A stretch of 64,000 nucleotides of DNA from Aegilops tauschii subsp. strangulata (GCF_002575655.3 NC_053037.3:48868242-48932241), one strand, 5' to 3'; shown: positions 21,275 through 33,848, counted from the stretch's first letter. The notes: generated by a model not told the origin, from the sequence alone. Translations and numbers: made by a program.

Positions 21275-21979
21275 ATGGCGGCGCAGCAGATCATGGAGTC
21301 CGAGGTGAGGCGCCTGACACAGGAGCTCCATGCCAAGGATGCGGAGCTCAGGGCCAAGGACGTGGAGCTCCGTGAGCTCAAGGAGGAGAGGAGTGCCATG
21401 CTCCTCCGTTATGTGCGGGAGTTCACAGAGCTTCAAAAGCGGCAGGCGTCCACCACAAAGATGCTCGAGGCGTCAGCGGCGTTGCTGCAGAAAGCGGGAG
21501 ATACGATAGGCCGTCAGGGGAGCCGGCTGGAGCGCGAGCGGGCCAATCGTGACGAGGTCCAGGATCGCCTCAGCCACTTGGTGAACCAAGTTGCCACACA
21601 CGTGTTGCGGCTGCGCGATGCCTACCGTCGTGCCAGCGCGACGATGCCGGCCGTCGGGCTAAACCTGTTCGATCACCCGGTCGACTTCAACGAGCTGCGG
21701 CTTCCTGACCTGGTCTCCTTCTTCACCTATATCTCTGAGGAGCTGAGCCGTCTCCGCGCGATGGTGGGGGCTGAGCTGGACAAGGAGGGGTTGCGGGCTG
21801 AAGTCGCCGTTGCCGGGCGAATCCTTTCAGGGCTCCGTCACCGGAATCCATTCGTGCCATTGGACGCCGTCTTTGACGAGCTGGCTCCCGTCGACCGGGA
21901 GCGGGCTCTGCGGGCGGTTGCACCCTGCATCACCAACGTCGTGCTCCTCGAGAAGCAGAGGGACTTCGGTGGTGTTTAG
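21275..21979 (+). CDS. Coiled-coil protein, 234 aa (unrecognised)
   Basis: Starts ATGGCGGCGCAGCAG; an upstream in-frame ATG at 21068 exists, but the 207 bp between them look like leader. Residues about 5-60 form a strong heptad coiled coil with the repeated block LHAKDAELRAKDVELRELK. A second helical region follows (LEASAALLQKAGDTIGRQ ... LERERANRDEVQDRL). The C-terminal half is mixed, with DHPVDFNELRLPDLVSFFTY and HRNPFVPLDAVFDELAPVDR. No signal peptide, membrane span or catalytic motif. Single exon, TAG at 21977-21979. Its upstream region shares the module found before the nearby B3-like genes, so it belongs to the same gene cluster. Role unknown; a scaffold or dimerising partner would fit, but that is inference. 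Confidence 0.7.
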   Translation: MAAQQIMESEVRRLTQELHAKDAELRAKDVELRELKEERSAMLLRYVREFTELQKRQASTTKMLEASAALLQKAGDTIGRQGSRLERERANRDEVQDRLSHLVNQVATHVLRLRDAYRRASATMPAVGLNLFDHPVDFNELRLPDLVSFFTYISEELSRLRAMVGAELDKEGLRAEVAVAGRILSGLRHRNPFVPLDAVFDELAPVDRERALRAVAPCITNVVLLEKQRDFGGV

Positions 21980-22294
21980 GCACCCTCTGCATGGGCATGT
22001 CCATGTCTCGGCGCAACATGACCGTGGGATCAAACTCAGACGGTGCAGATCAGTCACTGTAGCACAAAGCGTGTGGGTGTGTTTGGTTGCATTCTCATCT
22101 CAATATAGTTGTTTCCTCTTCGTGTATTTTTCTCAACCTACTAGTGTGGACTCATGCACCCTTCATGCACTCTGTCAAACACCCAAAAGTGGGTCGATAA
22201 GGGAACTTTTGCTCCCATCCCGTGCACCCTTCATACACCCTGCCTAACACTATTCGTGCTTCATATGGTTCATGTTTCATGGAGTACTGTAGCA
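21980..22294 (+). other. 3' flank of the coiled-coil gene
   Basis: Contains likely 3' UTR and a short direct repeat (CACCCTTCATGCAC / CACCCTTCATACAC near 22159 and 22226). It ends at the target site CCGTA of the next solo LTR. Confidence 0.4.
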
Positions 22295-22299
22295 CCGTA

Positions 22300-24080
22300 C
22301 GTTGGGGAACGTAGCAGAAATTCAAAATTTTCTACGCATCACCAAGATCAATCTATGGAGTAATCTAGCAACGAGGGGAAGGGGAGTGCATCTACATACC
22401 CTTGTAGATCGCGATGCGGAAGCGTTGCAAGAACGCGGATGAAGGAGTCATACTCGTAGCGATTCAGATCGCGGTTGATTCCGATCTAAGCGCCCAACCA
22501 CGGCGCCTCCGCGTTCAACACACGTGCAGCCCGGTGACGTCTCCCACGCCTTGATCCAGCAAGGAGAGAGGGAGAGGTTGGGGAAGACTCCGTCCAGCAG
22601 CAGCACAATGGCATGGTGGTGATGGAGGAGCGTGGCACTCCAGCAGGGCTTCGCCATGCACTGCGAGAGACGAGGAGGGAGAGGGGTAGGGCTGCGCCAA
22701 GAGAGAGATGTTCTCATGTCTATGGCAGCCCCAAAACCCCCACTATATATAGGGGAGGGGGAGGGGCTGCGCCCCCATCTAGGGTTTCCCCCCAAAGGGG
22801 GGCGGCCAGCCCTAGATCCATCTAGGGGGGCGGCCAAGGGGGGAGAGAGGGGGGCGCACCACTAGGTGGGCCTTAGGCCCATCTGAGCCTAGGGTTTCCC
22901 CCTCCCCCCCCCCTTCCTGCGCCCTGGGCCCCTTGTGGGAGGCGCACCAGCCCACCTAGGGGCTGGTCCCTTCCCACACTTGGCCCACACAGCCCTCTGG
23001 GGCTGGTGGCCCCACCTGGTGGACCCCGGGACCCTCCCGGTGGTCCCGGTACGTTACCGATAGCACCCGAAACTTTTCCGGTGACCAAAACAGGAATTCC
23101 CATATATAAATCTTTACCTCCGGACCATTCTGGAACTACTCGTGACGTCCGGTATCTCATCTGGGACTCCGAACAACATTCGGTAACCACGTATATCTAT
23201 TCCCTATAACCCTAGCGTCATCGAACCTTAAGTGTGTAGACCCTACGGGTTCGGGAACCATGCAGACATGACCGAGACGTTCTCCGGCCAATAACCAACA
23301 GCGGGATCTGGATACCCATGTTGGCTCCCACATGTTCCACGATGATCTCATCGGATGAACCACGATGTCGGGGATTCAATCAATCCTGTATACAATTCCC
23401 TTTGTCAATCAGTATGTTACTTGCCCGAGATTCGATCGTCGGTATCCCGATACCTTGTTCAATCTCGTTACCGGCAAGTCTCTTTACTCGTTCCGTAACA
23501 CATCATCCCGTGATCAACTCCTTGGTCACATTGTGCACATTATGATGATGTCCTACCGAGTGGGCCCAGAGATACCTCTCCGTTCACACGGAGTGACAAA
23601 TCCCAGTCTCGATTCGTGCCAACCCAACAGACACTTTCGGAGATACTTGTAGTGCACCTTTATAGTCACCCAGTTACGTTGTGATGTTTGGTACACCCAA
23701 AGCATTCCTACGGTATCCGGGAGTTGCACAATCTCATGGTCTAAAGAAATGATACTTGACATTAGAAAAGCTCTTAGCAAACGAACTACACGATCTTGTG
23801 CTAGGCTTAGGATTGGGTCTTGTCCATCACATCATTCTCCTAATGATGTGATCCCGTTATCAATGACATCCAATGTCCATGGTCAGGAAACCGTAACCAT
23901 CTATTGATCAACGAGCTAGTCAACTAGAGGCATACTAGGGACATGGTGTTGTCTATGTATCCACACATGTATCTGAGTTTACTATCAATACAATTCTAGC
24001 ATGCATAATAAACGATTATCATGAACAAGGAAATATAATAATAACCAATTTATTATTGCCTCTAGGGCATATTTCCAACA
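22300..24080 (-). mobile_element. Solo LTR, Angela-like Copia, TSD CCGTA
   Basis: 1781 bp, plus-strand ends CGTTGGGG (first base mutated from T) and ATTTCCAACA. CCGTA flanks both sides (22295-22299, 24081-24085). A TATA-like CTATATATAG at about 22742 suits minus-strand transcription. It is about 98% identical by hand count to the LTR at 31624-33409, which carries the same CCGTA on its right. It therefore derives from the same original insertion, duplicated and then reduced to one LTR. Confidence 0.93.
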
Positions 24081-24519
24081 CCGTACTTTCTGTGCCCTGT
24101 GGACCTAGTTCTGTTAACATTGATCTCACCGTTCATTCTCGACCGAACAGTCGAAAAAGCGGTACTATGTTACATATAGGAGTAGTTGACATGCGCACAA
24201 CATCATTTGTTATCGTCATATCTTACTACACTAGCAACAAGATTGTGTAGTACTGACGTATGAACCACTGCACATGCCTAGTAGTAGGAGCACTGTGTAT
24301 GTTCAAGTGGCTGCCGTGTTTCGCACTCCTCCGTCGTAAGAGTGGAAACGCTTGCTGTAATCATTTTTTTCTTCAGAAAACAGTGGACACGCTCTACCGT
24401 GTGGATCCTCCTCCAGCCATGCACTAAATTACTCACTTTCGCCGACGTGTGGGACAGCCAGCACCTGGGTCCACCAGCCATGCACTAAATTACTCCGTAG
24501 TAGAGTGACGGTAGACTAC

Positions 24520-24580
24520 CCCGATCGAACCGCCGCAGTAATGCCCATTGAGCCGTCAAATCACAAAACCCCCTCCTTTC
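24520..24580 (+). promoter_or_regulatory. Shared upstream module, copy B
   Basis: CCGATCGAACCGCCGCAGTA ... GCCGTCAAATCACAAAA ... CCTCCTTTCC lies 142 bp before the ATG. Upstream of it CAGCCATGCACTAAATTACT occurs twice 63 bp apart (about 24415 and 24478). The following leader GTAAGTTGGACGGACGAAGC is shared with the third B3-like gene. Confidence 0.6.
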
Positions 24581-25087
24581 CAGCAGTAAGTTGGACGGAC
24601 GAAGCAACCATCATTTCACTCTTCTCTCTCAGCTTTCTCTCTTGAAGAAAACCCCCACTCGCTCCGCTTCTCCCTCATCTCGTTCCTCCTTTCACTCTTC
24701 TCTCTCAACTTCCTCTCTTGGATGGACGCCGGAGCACCGGCCGACGTGATGTCTATGGCTCTGGCCAAAACCGTCGAGGCTCATGGTACGAAGAAGCGCA
24801 AGCACCCCGCCGAGACTACCGCAGACAAGCTCAAAGCCATCGCCCTGTCCAAGCCCCCCTCTCCGGGATCCCTCATTAAGCAAGTCCAGGTAATGTCTCT
24901 TGTTGACGATCTTTTTCTCGATCTTGATCGTGTTTTTTCATCTAACACGCAGTACTAGTACTAGTAGTACAACTTTCTGGGTGATCTTGCATGTGATTTT
25001 AGTGTGCCAAATGACGGTTCTAAATTCCTCTTTTGACCAAAACATGCGAGAGGTTGACACTGATTTCTTATAGATTGCTTTCAACTA

Positions 25088-25210
25088 CTCCCTCTGTCCC
25101 AAATTTCTTGTCTTAGATTTGTCTAGATACGGATGTATCTAATACTAAAATGTGACTTGATACATCCGTATCTAGACAAATCTAAGACAAGAATTTTGGG
25201 ACGGAGGGAG
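25088..25210. mobile_element. Stowaway MITE in intron 1 (left gene copy)
   Basis: CTCCCTCTGTCCCAAATTTC ... GAATTTTGGGACGGAGGGAG with TA at 25086-25087 and 25211-25212. Long perfect arms (TTGTCTTAGATTTGTCTAGA) make a strong hairpin. The same insertion is at 34417-34539, so it predates the duplication. Confidence 0.93.
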
Positions 25211-25436
25211 TACTTTATGAACATCAATGCTACCTTTTAAGAGGGTATATTTGCCTTAGTAACTTGTGTTATGGATATTGCATGTAATCCCTCTGCTCTC
25301 ATGCCTTTGAAGACATGTTCTAGTGTCTTTGTTCACTCATTTCTGTGCGTATATGTAGTCATATATGGAGTATAATATCGAAAATCATCTTATATTTCTG
25401 AACGGAGGTAGTAATAAAATATGGTTTCTGTTTGAA

Positions 25437-25827
25437 TTAGAACCAGGTCCGCGGTGGAGATGAAGTTCTCAAAGTCATGCCATGTGAACTGGAAGACCTG
25501 ATGATGAGTTCTACTGCTGAACTATCCAGCTGATGTGTCCTTGTCGCCACGTGTCCTGAACTAGTGTTTTCCTGTAGCATTGTTGTCAGGCGTGTTCTCA
25601 AGGTTGTACTTGACCACAACAATTTCCTGGTTGTGCCTTCGATTACGAAGGGTGTGGTTCTTGTAAAGCTTCCCAACAAATCTGATGCGGCCTGTCTTCA
25701 TCATCATGTTTATGAGTGGAAAGACCACTCTGTTAGGTTCTCCAAGGTTGACAAGATGGTGATGGTGCATGTAGACATCTCACACGAAGACCATGGCCTA
25801 GTCAGTTATGCGGGGTTCATCCCGTAG
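25437..25827 (+). pseudogene. Unplaced B3-like exon sequence in intron 1 (left copy)
   Basis: Identical in protein sequence to 34766-35156; see that entry for the analysis. Acceptor-like GAATTAG precedes NQVRGGDEVLKVM; a second piece, SIVVRRVLKVVLDHNNFLVV onward, ends HGLVSYAGFIP and TAG at 25825-25827. Confidence 0.4.
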
Positions 25828-27074
25828 GTCGGTGGCAAGAAATAGTCTACAGAGTTTAGTTAGTGCAACTTTGCTTGTCTGTAGTAAGTACTATTGTTCA
25901 GTACTTGATTTGTGTTTGTGAACCCTGTATTGTTTATTAGTACTGCCGCTTTTGGTGTGTGAATGGTCTATGTTAATGTCTGTCCACTCAATTCAGTCTG
26001 TATATTTTGAAGTATCCAGATCATATTTTTTGTGAGGACGGTTAATCAATTATGGTTACACTCCAATATCTGTATGCATTGCAGGGTTTATCGCACCCAC
26101 CAGGATTTCCAGTCCCATGGATGTTCGGGCCATACGATTTGTCACGACCTTTGGACTGTCCTGCTTGTGGGAGTAGGCGGGGCCCCTGCATGCCACGCGT
26201 AGTTGGACGATCAATCTTCTGTTTAGTACTTCAACATAGTGATTTCCTGGTAAGGATTCACTCGTGTCACATCAAGTAAATCTTATTGATTTACTGTCTA
26301 AATCTTATTGATTTAATGTCATGTTTTCTTTCTTTTCCTGCAATTTTACGATGCAGGTTTTGCCATGTGACATTCATCACAGAATAAACCGTTTGGTTTG
26401 CTCTACGATGGATATTTTTGTAGGTTTCACTTCTTATGTCGTGTCAGTAACGAAGGCACTGTCCATCACTTATATTACTGGAAAAAATTGGATCAGTCTG
26501 TTGTCTGAGTACAAGCTGAATCCCTATGATGAACTGCAGTTTGGTTTAACAAAAACGCCACAATTAGTCCTTCTCGCGTTTAAAAGAAATGAAGAAAAAA
26601 ACTGGATCACGGTCACGGATCCTAGTCAAGTTAGAAAGCTGATCATAGCAGACCAGACACGATCGCCGCTGTCTCGCACAGATCGAGCACCGGCAGTTGC
26701 TGTAGCACTGACAGCGGCAGCAGCTCAGTATGATCCAGCTGAGGATTGGGCACCGACCGCGTCAGCGGATCAGTCTGATCTACCGGAGGATTGGGCATCG
26801 ACACCGGCACCTGCTCCGACACCAGCACCAGCTCTACAAGGAGCACCATCTCCGGCAGCAGCAGCGGCTTCGGCACCTGCACCAACACTTGCACTTGCAT
26901 CTGCTCCGGCCCGTGCAGTTGCACCGGCAACAGACTGGGCTGCAGTTCGCACTTCATATACCAAAGTCCTTACAAAAATCGACATGTCCACCTTCTTGGT
27001 AAGCATTGGCCGCCCAAGTGCTTCGTTCTTTCTCTCTCTTCTGCTGTGGTCAGGTCTTGAGTCTTACTCAATAC

Positions 27075-27950
27075 TCACACCTTGTAACACAACCAAGAAC
27101 TCCTTCTTTGCTGATCTATTTTGAACTCTTTCAAAATCATGTCAAGGTGTGCGTTCTTTGAAAGTATCATCAGGTGTCTTGATCTATCTCTATAGATCTT
27201 GATGCCCAATATGTAAGCAGCTTTATCCAGGTCTTCCTTTGAAAAACTCCTTTCAAACAACCCTTTATGCTTTCCAGAAATTTTACATCATTTCGGATCA
27301 ACAATATGTCATTCACATATACTTATCAGAAATGTTGTAGCGCTCCCACTCACTTTATTGTAAATACAAGTTTCTAACAAACTTTGTATAAACCCAAAAA
27401 CTTTGATCACTCCATCAAAGCGTATATTCTGACTCCGAGATGCTTGCTCTAGTCCATGGAAGGATCGCTGGAGCTAGCATACCTTTTAGCATCCTTAGGA
27501 TTGACAAAACCTTTCTGATTGTATCACATACAACCTTTCCTTACGAAAACTGGTAAGGAAACTTGTTTTTGACATCCATCTGCCAGATTTCATAAATGCA
27601 GCTAATGCTAACATGATTCCGACGGACTTAAGCATCGCTACGGATGAGAAAATCTCATCGTAGTCAACTCCTTGAACTTGTGAAAATACTCTTTGCCACA
27701 AGTCGAGCTTCATAGACGGTAACATTACTGTCCATGTCCGTCTTCTTCTTAAAGATCCATTTATCTCAATGGCTTGCCGATCATCGGGCAAGTTCACCAA
27801 AGTCCATGCTTTGTTCTGATACATGGATCCTATCTCGGATTTCCTGGCTTCTAACCATTTGTCGGAATATGGGCCCACCATCGCTTCTCCATAGCTCGTA
27901 GGTCCAGTATTGTCTAACAACATGACTTTCAAGACAGGATCACGTACCAC
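27075..27950 (-). pseudogene. Copia reverse transcriptase remnant
   Basis: The frame ending at 27495 encodes SDKWLEARKSEIGSMYQNKA, NLPDDRQAIEINGS and QVQGVDYDEIFSSVAMLKSV, the conserved N-terminal RT block of Angela/BARE-type Copia elements (normally WTLVDLP...FSQVQGVDYDETFSPV...). A second piece at 27260-27075 encodes KEDLDKAAYILGIKIYRDRS, from further along RT. The YVDD-like core lies in the broken zone between them and is not readable. Several stops and shifts: inactive. Confidence 0.85.
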
Positions 27951-30900
27951 TCTGAAGTAGCACGCATCCTCGTCGTCCTATGAGGTTTGGTAGTGACTTG
28001 ATCCGAAGTTTCATGATCACTATCATAAGCTTCCACTTCAATTGGTGTAGGTGCCACAGGAACAACTTCTTGTGCCCTGCTATACACTAGTTGAAGTGAC
28101 GGTTCAATAACCTCATCAAGTCTCTACCATCCTCCCACTCAATTCTTTCGAGAGAAACTTTTCCTCGAAAATGGAACCGTTTCTAGAAGCAATTACTTTT
28201 GCTTCCAGATCTGAAATAGGAGGTACACCCAACTGTTTTGGGTATTCTTATGAAGATGCATTTATCCGCTTTGGGTTCGAGCTTATCAGCCTGAAACTTT
28301 TTACATAAGCATCGCAGCCCCAAACTTTTAAGAAACGACAACTTACGTTTCTCTAAACGGTGTCGTCTCAATGGAATTGCGTGGTGCCCCTTTTAAAGTG
28401 AATGCGGTTGTCTCTAATGCCTAACCCATAAATGATAGTGGTAATTCGATAAGAGACATCATGGTATGCACCATATCCAATAGGGTGCAGTTATGATGTT
28501 CGGACACACCATCACATTGTGGTGTTCCAGGCGATATTAATTGTGAAACACTTTCCACAATGTCTTAATTGTGTGCCAAACTCATAACTCAGATATCTCT
28601 ACGATCATATCATAGATATTTTATCCTCTTGTCACGACGATCTTCAACTTCACTCTGAAATTACTTGAACCTTTCAATAATTCAGACTTGTGTTTCATCA
28701 AGTAAATACACTCAGCATCTACTCAAATCATCTGTGAAGTAAGAACATAACGATATCCACTGCATGCCTCAGCACTCATTGGACTGCATACATCAAAATG
28801 TATTACTTCCAACAAGTTGCTCTCTTGTTCCATCTTACTGAAAACGAGACCTTTCAGTCATCTTGCCCATGTGGTATGATTTGCATGTCTCAAGTGATTC
28901 AAAATCAAGTGAGTCCAAACGATCCATCTGCATGGAGTTTCTTCATGCATATATACCAATAGACATGGTTCGCATGTCTCAATCTTTTCAAAACCGAGTG
29001 AGTCCAAAGGTCCATCTACATGGAGCTTCGTCATGCATTCTATACCAATATGACTCAAATGGCAGTGCCACAAGTATGTGGTACTATCATTACTATTTTA
29101 TATCTTTTGGCACTGTGTATCACTGCGATCGAGATTCATTTTAGGTGCAAGACCATTGAAGGTATTATTCAAATAAACAGAGTAACCATTATTCTCCTTA
29201 AATGAATAACCGTATTGCGATAAACATAATCCAATCATGTTTATGCTCAACACAAACACCAAATAACAATTATTTAGGTTTAACACCAATCTCGATGGTA
29301 GAGGGAGCATGCGATGCTTGATCACATCAACCTTGGAAACACTTCCAACACATATCGTCAGCTCACCTTTAGCTAGTCTCCGTTTATTCCGCAGCTTTTA
29401 TTTCGAGTTACTAACACTTAGCAACCGAACCGGTATCTAATACCCTGGTGCTGCTAGGAGTACTAGTAAAGTACACATTCATATAATGTATATCCAATAT
29501 ACTTTTGTCGACCTTGCCTGCCTTCTCATCTACCAAGTATCTAGGGTAGTTCTGCTTCAGTGACCGTTCCCCTCATTACAGAAGCACTTAGTCTCGGGTT
29601 TGGGTTCAACCTTGGGATTCTTCACTAGAGCAGCAAATGATTTGCTATTTCATGAAGTACCCCTTTTGCCCTTGCCCTTCTAGAAACTAGTGGTTTTACT
29701 AACCATCAACAATTGATGCTCCTTCTTGATTTCTACTTTCGCGGTGTCAAACATCGCGAGTTGCTCAAGGATCATCATATCTATCCCTGATATGTTATAG
29801 TTCATCACGAAGCTCTAATAGCTTGGTGGCAGTGACTACGAAGAACCATCACTATCTCATCTGGAAGATTAACTCCCACTCGATTCAAGTGATTGTAGTA
29901 CTCAGACAATCTGAGCACATAATCAACGATTGAGCTTTTAGTTTGCAGGCTTAAGAAACTTGTCAGGGGTCTCATACCTCTTGACGTGGGCACTAGTCTG
30001 AAATCTCAATTTCAGTCTTCGGAACATCTCATATGTTCTGTGACATTTCAAAACGTCTTTGGTGCCACAATTCTAAACCGTTAGCATTACGCACTGAACT
30101 ATCACATAGTCATCAAAACGTGTATGCCAGATGTTTCGCAACATCTACAGATGACGCTGAGGTTCAGCACACCGAGCGGTGCATTAAGGACATAAGCCTT
30201 CTGTGCAGCAATGAGGACAATCCTCAGTTCACGGACCCAGTCTGCATAATTGCTACTATCAACTTTCAACTAAATTTTCTCTAGGAACATATCTTAAACA
30301 GTAGAACTAAAGCGTAAGCTATGACATAATTTGCAAAGACCTTTTGACTATGTTCATGATAATTAAGTTCATCTGATTATTTAATGAACTCCCACTCAGA
30401 TAGACATCCCTCTAGTCATCTAAGTGATACATGATCCGAGTCAAATTAGGCCGTGTCCGATCATCACGTGAGACGGACTAGTCATCATCGGTGAACATCT
30501 CCATGTTGATCGTATCTACTATACGACTCATGTTCGACCTTTCGGTCTCTTGTGTTCCAAGGCCATGTTTGTACATGCTAGGCTCGTCAAGTCAACCTAA
30601 GTGTTTTGCATGTGTTCCGAGGCCATGTCTGTACATGCTAGGCTCGTCAACACCCGTTGTGTTCGAACGTTAGAATCTATCACACCCGATCATCACGTGG
30701 TGCTTCGAAACAACGAACCTTCGCAACGGTGCACAGTTAGGGGGAACACGTCTGTTGAAATTTTAGTGAGGGGTCATCTTATTTATGCTACCGTCGTTCT
30801 AAGCAAATAAGATGTAAACATGACAAACATCACATGCAAATCATAAAGTGACGTGATATGGCCAATATCATCTTGCGCCTTTTGATCTCCATCTTCGAGG

Positions 30901-31606
30901 CGCGGCATGATCACCTTCGTCACCGGCATGACACCATGATCTCCATCATCATGATCTCCATCATCGTGTCTTCATGAAGTTGTCTCGCCAACTATTACTT
31001 CTACTACTATGGCTAACGGTTAGCAATAAAGTAAAGTAATTACATGGCGTTTTCAGTGACACGCATGTCATACAATAAATTAAGACAACTCCTATGGCTC
31101 CTGCCGGTTGTCATACTCATCGACATGCAAGTCGTGATTCCTATTACAAGAACATGATCAAACTCATACATCACATATATCATTCATCACATCCTTTTGG
31201 CCATATCACATCACATAGCATACCCTGCAAAAACAAGTTAGACGTCCTCTAATTGTTGTTGTATGTTTTACGTGGCTACTATGGGTTTCTAGCAAGAACG
31301 TTTCTTACCTACGCAAAAGCCACAACGTGATATGCCAATTTCTATTTACCCTTCATAAGGACCCTTTTCATCGAATCCGATCCGACTAAAGTGGGAGAGA
31401 CAGACACCCGCTAGCCACCTTATGCAACTAGTGCATGTCAGTCGGTGGAACCTGTCTCACGTAAGTGTACGTGTAAGGTCGGTCCGGGCCGCTTCATCCC
31501 ACGATGCCGCCGAATCAAGATAAGACTAGTAACGGCAAGTAAATTGACAAAATCGACGCCCACAACTACTTTGTGTTCTACTCGTGCATAGAAACTACGC
31601 ATAGAC
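27951..31606 (-). pseudogene. Decayed Copia gag, protease and integrase region
   Basis: Only short frames survive; the 28183-28371 piece (LKSLGLRCLCKKFQADKLEP) resembles the segment after the integrase core. No complete GAG-pre-integrase or DDE motif could be read. No host gene seen in this 3.6-kb stretch. Confidence 0.6.
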
Positions 31607-31623
31607 CTAGCTCATGATGCCAC
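31607..31623 (-). other. Copia primer binding site
   Basis: Minus strand directly after the 5' LTR reads GTGGCATCATGAGCT. It aligns, with changes, to the TGGTATCAGAGC complement of initiator tRNA-Met used by BARE/Angela elements. This fixes the LTR at 31624 as the 5' LTR. Confidence 0.7.
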
Positions 31624-33409
31624 TGTTGGGGAACGTAGCAGAAATTCAAAATTTTCTACGCATCACCAAGATCAATCTATGGAGTAATCTAGCAACGAGG
31701 GGAAGGGGAGTGCATGTACATACCCTTGTAGATCGCGATGCGGAAGCGTTGCAAGAACGCGGATGAAGGAGTCATACTCGTAGCGATTCAGATCGTGGTT
31801 GATTCCGATCTAAGCGCCGAACCACGGCGCCTCCGCGTTCAACACACGTGCAGCCCGGTGACGTCTCCCACGCCTTGATCCAGCAAGGAGAGAGGGAGAG
31901 GTTGGGGAAGACTCCATCCAGCAGCAACACAACGGCATGGTGGTGATGGAGGAGCGTGGCACTCCAGCAGGGCTTCGCCAAGCACTGCGAGAGACGAGGA
32001 GGGAGAGGGGTAGGGCTGCGCCAAGAGAGAGATGTTCTCATGTCTATGCCAGCCCCAAAACCCCCACTATATATAGGGGAGGGGGAGGGGCTGCGCCCCC
32101 ATCTAGGGTTTCCCCCCAAAGGGGTGCGGCCAGCCCTAGATCCATCTAGGGGGGCGGCCAAGGGGGGAGAGAGGGGGGGCGCACCACTAGGTGGGCCTTA
32201 GGCCCATCTGAGCCTAGGGTTTCCCCTTTCCCCCCCCCCCCCTTCCTGCGCCCTGGGCCCCTTGTGGGAGGCGCACCAGCCCACCTAGGGGCTGGTCCCT
32301 TCCCACACTTGGCCCACGCAGCCCTCTGGGGCCGGTGGACCCACCTGGTGGACCCCGGGACCCTCCCGGTGGTCCCCGTACGTTACCGATAGCACCTGAA
32401 ACTTTTTCGGTGACCAAAACAGGAATTCCCATATATAAATCTTTACCTCCGGACCATTCTGGAACTCCTCGTGACGTCCGGGATCTCATCCGGGACTCCG
32501 AACAACATTCGGTAACCACGTACATCTATTCCCTATAACCCTAGTGTCATCGAACCTTAAGTGTGTAGACCCTACGGGTTCGGGAACCATGCAGACATGA
32601 CCGAGACGTTCTCCGGCCAATAACCTACAGCGGGATCTGGATACCCATGTTGGCTCCCACATGTTCCATGATGATCTCATCGGATGAACCACGATGTCGG
32701 GGATTCAATCAATCCCGTATACAATTCCCTTTGTCAATCGGTATGTTACTTGCCCGAGATTCGATCGTCGGTATCCCGATACCTTGTTCAATCTCGTTAC
32801 CGGCAAGTCTCTTTACTCGTTCCGTAACACATTATCCCGTGATCAACTCCTTGGTCACATTGTGCACATTATGATGATGTCCTACCGAGTGGGCCCAGAG
32901 ATACCTCTCCGTTCACACGGAGTGACAAATCCCAGTCTCGATTCGTGCCAACCCAACAGACACTTTCGGAGATACCTGTAGTGCACCTTTATAGTCACCC
33001 AGTTACGTTGTGATGTTTGGTACACCCAAAGCATTCCTACGGTATCCGGGAGTTGCACAATCTCATGGTCTAAAGAAATGATACTTGACATTAGAAAAGC
33101 TCTTAGCAAACGAACTACGCGATCTTGTGCTAGGCTTAGGATTGGGTCTTGTCCATCACATCATTCTCCTAATGATGTGATCCCGTTATCAACGACATCC
33201 AATGTCCATGGTCAGGAAACCGTAACCATCTATTGATCAACGAGCTAGTCAACTAGAGGCTTACTAGGGACATGGTGTTGTCTATGTATCCACACATGTA
33301 CCTGAGTTTCCTATCAATACAATTCTAGCATGCATAATAAACGATTATCATGAACAAGGAAATATAATAATAACCAATTTATTATTGCCTCTAGGGCATA
33401 TTTCCAACA
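31624..33409 (-). mobile_element. 5' LTR of the truncated Angela-like element
   Basis: TGTTGGGGAACG ... TATTTCCAACA, 1786 bp, followed by CCGTA at 33410-33414. It differs from the solo LTR at 22300-24080 at roughly 33 positions by hand count, spread over its length except the last 100 bp, which are identical. Confidence 0.93.
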
Positions 33410-33848
33410 CCGTACTTTCCGTGCCCTGTGGACCTAGTTCTGTTAACATTGATCTCACCGTTCATTCTCGACCGAACAGTCGAAAAAGCGGTACTATGTT
33501 ACATATAGGAGTAGTTGACATGCGCACAACATCATTTGTTATCGTCATATCTTACTACACTAGCAACAAGATTGTGTAGTACTGACGTATGAACCACTGC
33601 ACATGCCTAGTAGTAGGAGCACTGTGTATGTTCAAGTGGCTGCCGTGTTTCGCACTCCTCCGTCGTAAGAGTGGAAACGCTTGCTGTAATCATTTTTTTC
33701 TTCAGAAAACAGTGGACACGCTCTACCGTGTGGATCCTCCTCCAGCCATGCACTAAATTACTCACTTTCGCCGACGTGTGGGACAGCCAGCACCTGGGTC
33801 CACCAGCCATGCACTAAATTACTCCGTAGTAGAGTGACGGTAGACTAC

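Larger units (their letters stand above)
24722..27124 (+). pseudogene. B3-like gene, left copy, lacking its last exon
   Basis: Same exon plan as the gene at 34051-36702: exons 24722-24889, 26085-26249 and 26357-26998, all phase 0. The final exon with the second B3-like fold is missing. After the donor TTCTTG/GTAAGC the intron keeps its sequence only to about 27022, then joins antisense Copia RT sequence. Reading through the donor adds about 40 foreign residues and ends at TGA 27122-27124. The first B3-like fold (GKNWISLLSEYKLNPYDELQ) and the Ala/Pro-rich linker remain. Against the right copy the third exon has nine amino-acid changes and two silent changes, compatible with relaxed constraint. 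Transcription is possible, since the promoter is intact, but a normal product is not. Confidence 0.75.
27031..33409 (-). mobile_element. Truncated Angela-like Copia element: RT to 5' LTR
   Basis: Read on the minus strand: 5' LTR (33409-31624), primer binding site, leader, decayed gag-pol and a break at about 27031 inside the RT region; the RNase H end and 3' LTR are missing. The right side carries the target repeat CCGTA (33410-33414). Pol frames are broken many times. A 60-bp direct repeat (CATGCTAGGCTCGTCAA at about 30576 and 30637) lies in the internal part. The left break joins the truncated B3-like gene. Confidence 0.9.

Noticed and set aside
26643..27060. Antisense and alternative-frame ORFs over the Ala/Pro-rich exon (and at 35984-36383)
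   Set aside because: Shadow frames of GC-rich repeats of CACCGGCACCTG type; the sense frame continues the B3-like exon.
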